The notes under the pieces were generated by a model. The model did not search any database. It was given only the letters and a program-made list of their open reading frames with translations, and was not told the origin of the DNA. Made by a program: the position numbers and the translations under genes. A stretch of 64,000 nucleotides of DNA from Nocardioides mangrovi (lineage in GTDB: Bacteria; Actinomycetota; Actinomycetes; Propionibacteriales; Nocardioidaceae). The stretch lies in the NCBI RefSeq assembly GCF_020073815.1, contig NZ_JAIQZJ010000011.1:62001-126000 (forward strand), in the 5' to 3' direction. Below, piece by piece: positions 63,169 to 64,000 of the stretch (position 1 is the first letter of the stretch; each line of letters opens with the position of its first letter).

Positions 63169-63687
63169 TCAGTGGCGGTAGAGCACCGTGAAGTGCTCGA
63201 GCACGACCGGCATGTCGCGGCGGAAGCCGCGACCGAGCGGGTCGACGGCGGTGAAGAACTCCTCGTGGTCGACACGCCACTGGCGGAGCGTCCGGTCGCC
63301 CTCGCCCTCGGCGTACGCGTGCTCCTCGTCGACCTCGTCGAAGGGCACGACGCTGACCTCGGTCGTCGCGATCAGCGCCCGCGGGTGCCCGGCGCCGTCC
63401 AGCAGGATGCCGAGGCTCCCCCGCTCGGGCACCGGGTCGTCGTCGGTGTAGTCCTCGAACGCGCTCGCGGTTGCGGTCTTGGTGCCCTCGAGCACGAGTG
63501 CGAGCAGCCGATCCGCCTGGTCGGCGTCGGCGCCGAACGACCACGCCGGTGGCACCACGACCGTGATCGGGGCGGCCCCGAAGTAGCCCGGCAGCAGCGA
63601 CTCGAGCTTGCCCCGCCGCCGTGCCTCGCTCCAGAAGCGCTCGATCTCCCGGTCCCGATCGGCGTGTGGGTCGCTCACGTCAGGCAT
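63169..63687 (-). CDS. ASCH-domain protein
   Basis: This 172-residue protein has the ASCH (ASC-1 homology, PUA-like) fold. ALVLEGTKTATASAFEDYTDDD...VPERGSLGILLDGAGHPRALIATTEVSVVPFDEVDEEHAYAEGEGDRTLRQWRVDH carries the family's ligand-binding loop (GTKT..A) and the conserved W-R-x-x-H. It may bind or process modified nucleosides or RNA. The ATG at 63687 overlaps the end of the release-factor-like gene by 8 bases, so the two are coupled. Confidence 0.88.
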   Translation of the reverse strand: MPDVSDPHADRDREIERFWSEARRRGKLESLLPGYFGAAPITVVVPPAWSFGADADQADRLLALVLEGTKTATASAFEDYTDDDPVPERGSLGILLDGAGHPRALIATTEVSVVPFDEVDEEHAYAEGEGDRTLRQWRVDHEEFFTAVDPLGRGFRRDMPVVLEHFTVLYRH

Positions 63688-64000
63688 TGTGCACGTCGAA
63701 CCGCACGGACTGCGCGTCGCGTACCGCCTGCTCGAGCACCCCGCGCTTCGGGTCGGGTACGGCGAGCCAGGGCTCGACGACGGTCAGGTTCCGGAGCCGC
63801 GCGTCGACCAGGACCTCCTCGACCGCGGTGCGGTCACCGCCGGTCACCAGCGGGCCGACGAGCCCGTCGAGGATCCGCGCGGCGTGGTCGGCCGCGGCCT
63901 CGTAGGCCTGCCGAGCCTGGTTGTCCCGCCGCCGGGCGAACCGCTGCTGGCTCTGCCCTCCGGCCTTGGTCCGCCCCTGGACGTGCCGCTGCCCGACCTT
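63680..64000 (-). CDS. VLRF1-type peptidyl-tRNA hydrolase/release factor, C-terminal part
   Basis: The last 106 codons of a gene that begins right of the window. The visible segment starts KVGQRHVQGRTKAGGQSQQR and continues FARRRDNQARQAYEAAADHAARIL. The AGGQSQQRFARRR stretch is the GGQ-type catalytic loop of the VLRF1/Vms1 family, whose actinobacterial members (acVLRF1) cleave peptidyl-tRNA on ribosomal large subunits. The remainder is helical and ends FDVHNA. Only this part can be judged. It lies just upstream of the ASCH gene, and both deal with RNA-linked processes. Confidence 0.75.
   Translation of the reverse strand, partial: KVGQRHVQGRTKAGGQSQQRFARRRDNQARQAYEAAADHAARILDGLVGPLVTGGDRTAVEEVLVDARLRNLTVVEPWLAVPDPKRGVLEQAVRDAQSVRFDVHNA

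Overview
The window is chromosomal DNA from a high-GC actinobacterium. Very high GC, frequent GTG/TTG starts, dense 4-bp ATGA/GTGA overlaps, mycothiol-type and FadE23/FadE24-type genes, and a hairpin repeat I associate with Nocardioidaceae suggest a Nocardioides-like organism. That placement is inference. I see no rRNA, tRNA, IS element, prophage or CRISPR array. No gene-free stretch exceeds about 300 bases; the longest are 27300-27546 and 51335-51541.

Layout. 1-13390 is mostly housekeeping: the end of a BCCT transporter, guaB1, galK, a DUF2252 protein, a P-loop kinase/luciferase-like fusion with no canonical start codon, a fadE24-fadE23 pair behind a clean palindromic operator, def, corA, an rRNA/tRNA methyltransferase, siroheme synthase and a PEBP protein. 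13400-15738 is a glutamine-synthetase-like ligase overlapping an amidohydrolase, a split FluG-like pair. 15741-17527 is a two-component FMN reductase/LLM monooxygenase pair. 17747-23934 is a LacI-controlled alpha-glucoside locus (regulator, GH13 glucosidase, lipoprotein binding protein, two permeases, no ATPase). Then come catalase, a class F sortase with a surface protein, a tiny basic protein and a secreted GH46 chitosanase.

28589-40287 is the most coherent catabolic block. A divergent promoter at 33480-33639 separates a leftward operon (APC permease, choline/ethanolamine-kinase-like protein, FAD/GcvT oxidoreductase) from a rightward one (GntR regulator, GlnA4-type ligase, aldehyde dehydrogenase, SDR, C26 gamma-glutamyl hydrolase, glycerophosphodiester phosphodiesterase, alpha/beta hydrolase). 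Read together, they fit gamma-glutamylation-dependent breakdown of ethanolamine or a related amine, perhaps released from phospholipid head groups.

40332-64000 returns to core genes: SPFH/NfeD, serB, sixA-fabI-fabG, dodecin, DUF3099, moaA, SURF1, an ABC exporter, ABC-F, a zinc peptidase, an ABC-2 exporter and the C-terminal part of a VLRF1-type release factor running off the right edge.

The least explained signals are non-coding. A 57-bp inverted repeat (identical 16-bp arms, 25-base centre) occurs three times, and a second repeat built on CCTGAGAAGTG occurs at three loci. Every copy of both lies between the 3' ends of convergent genes.
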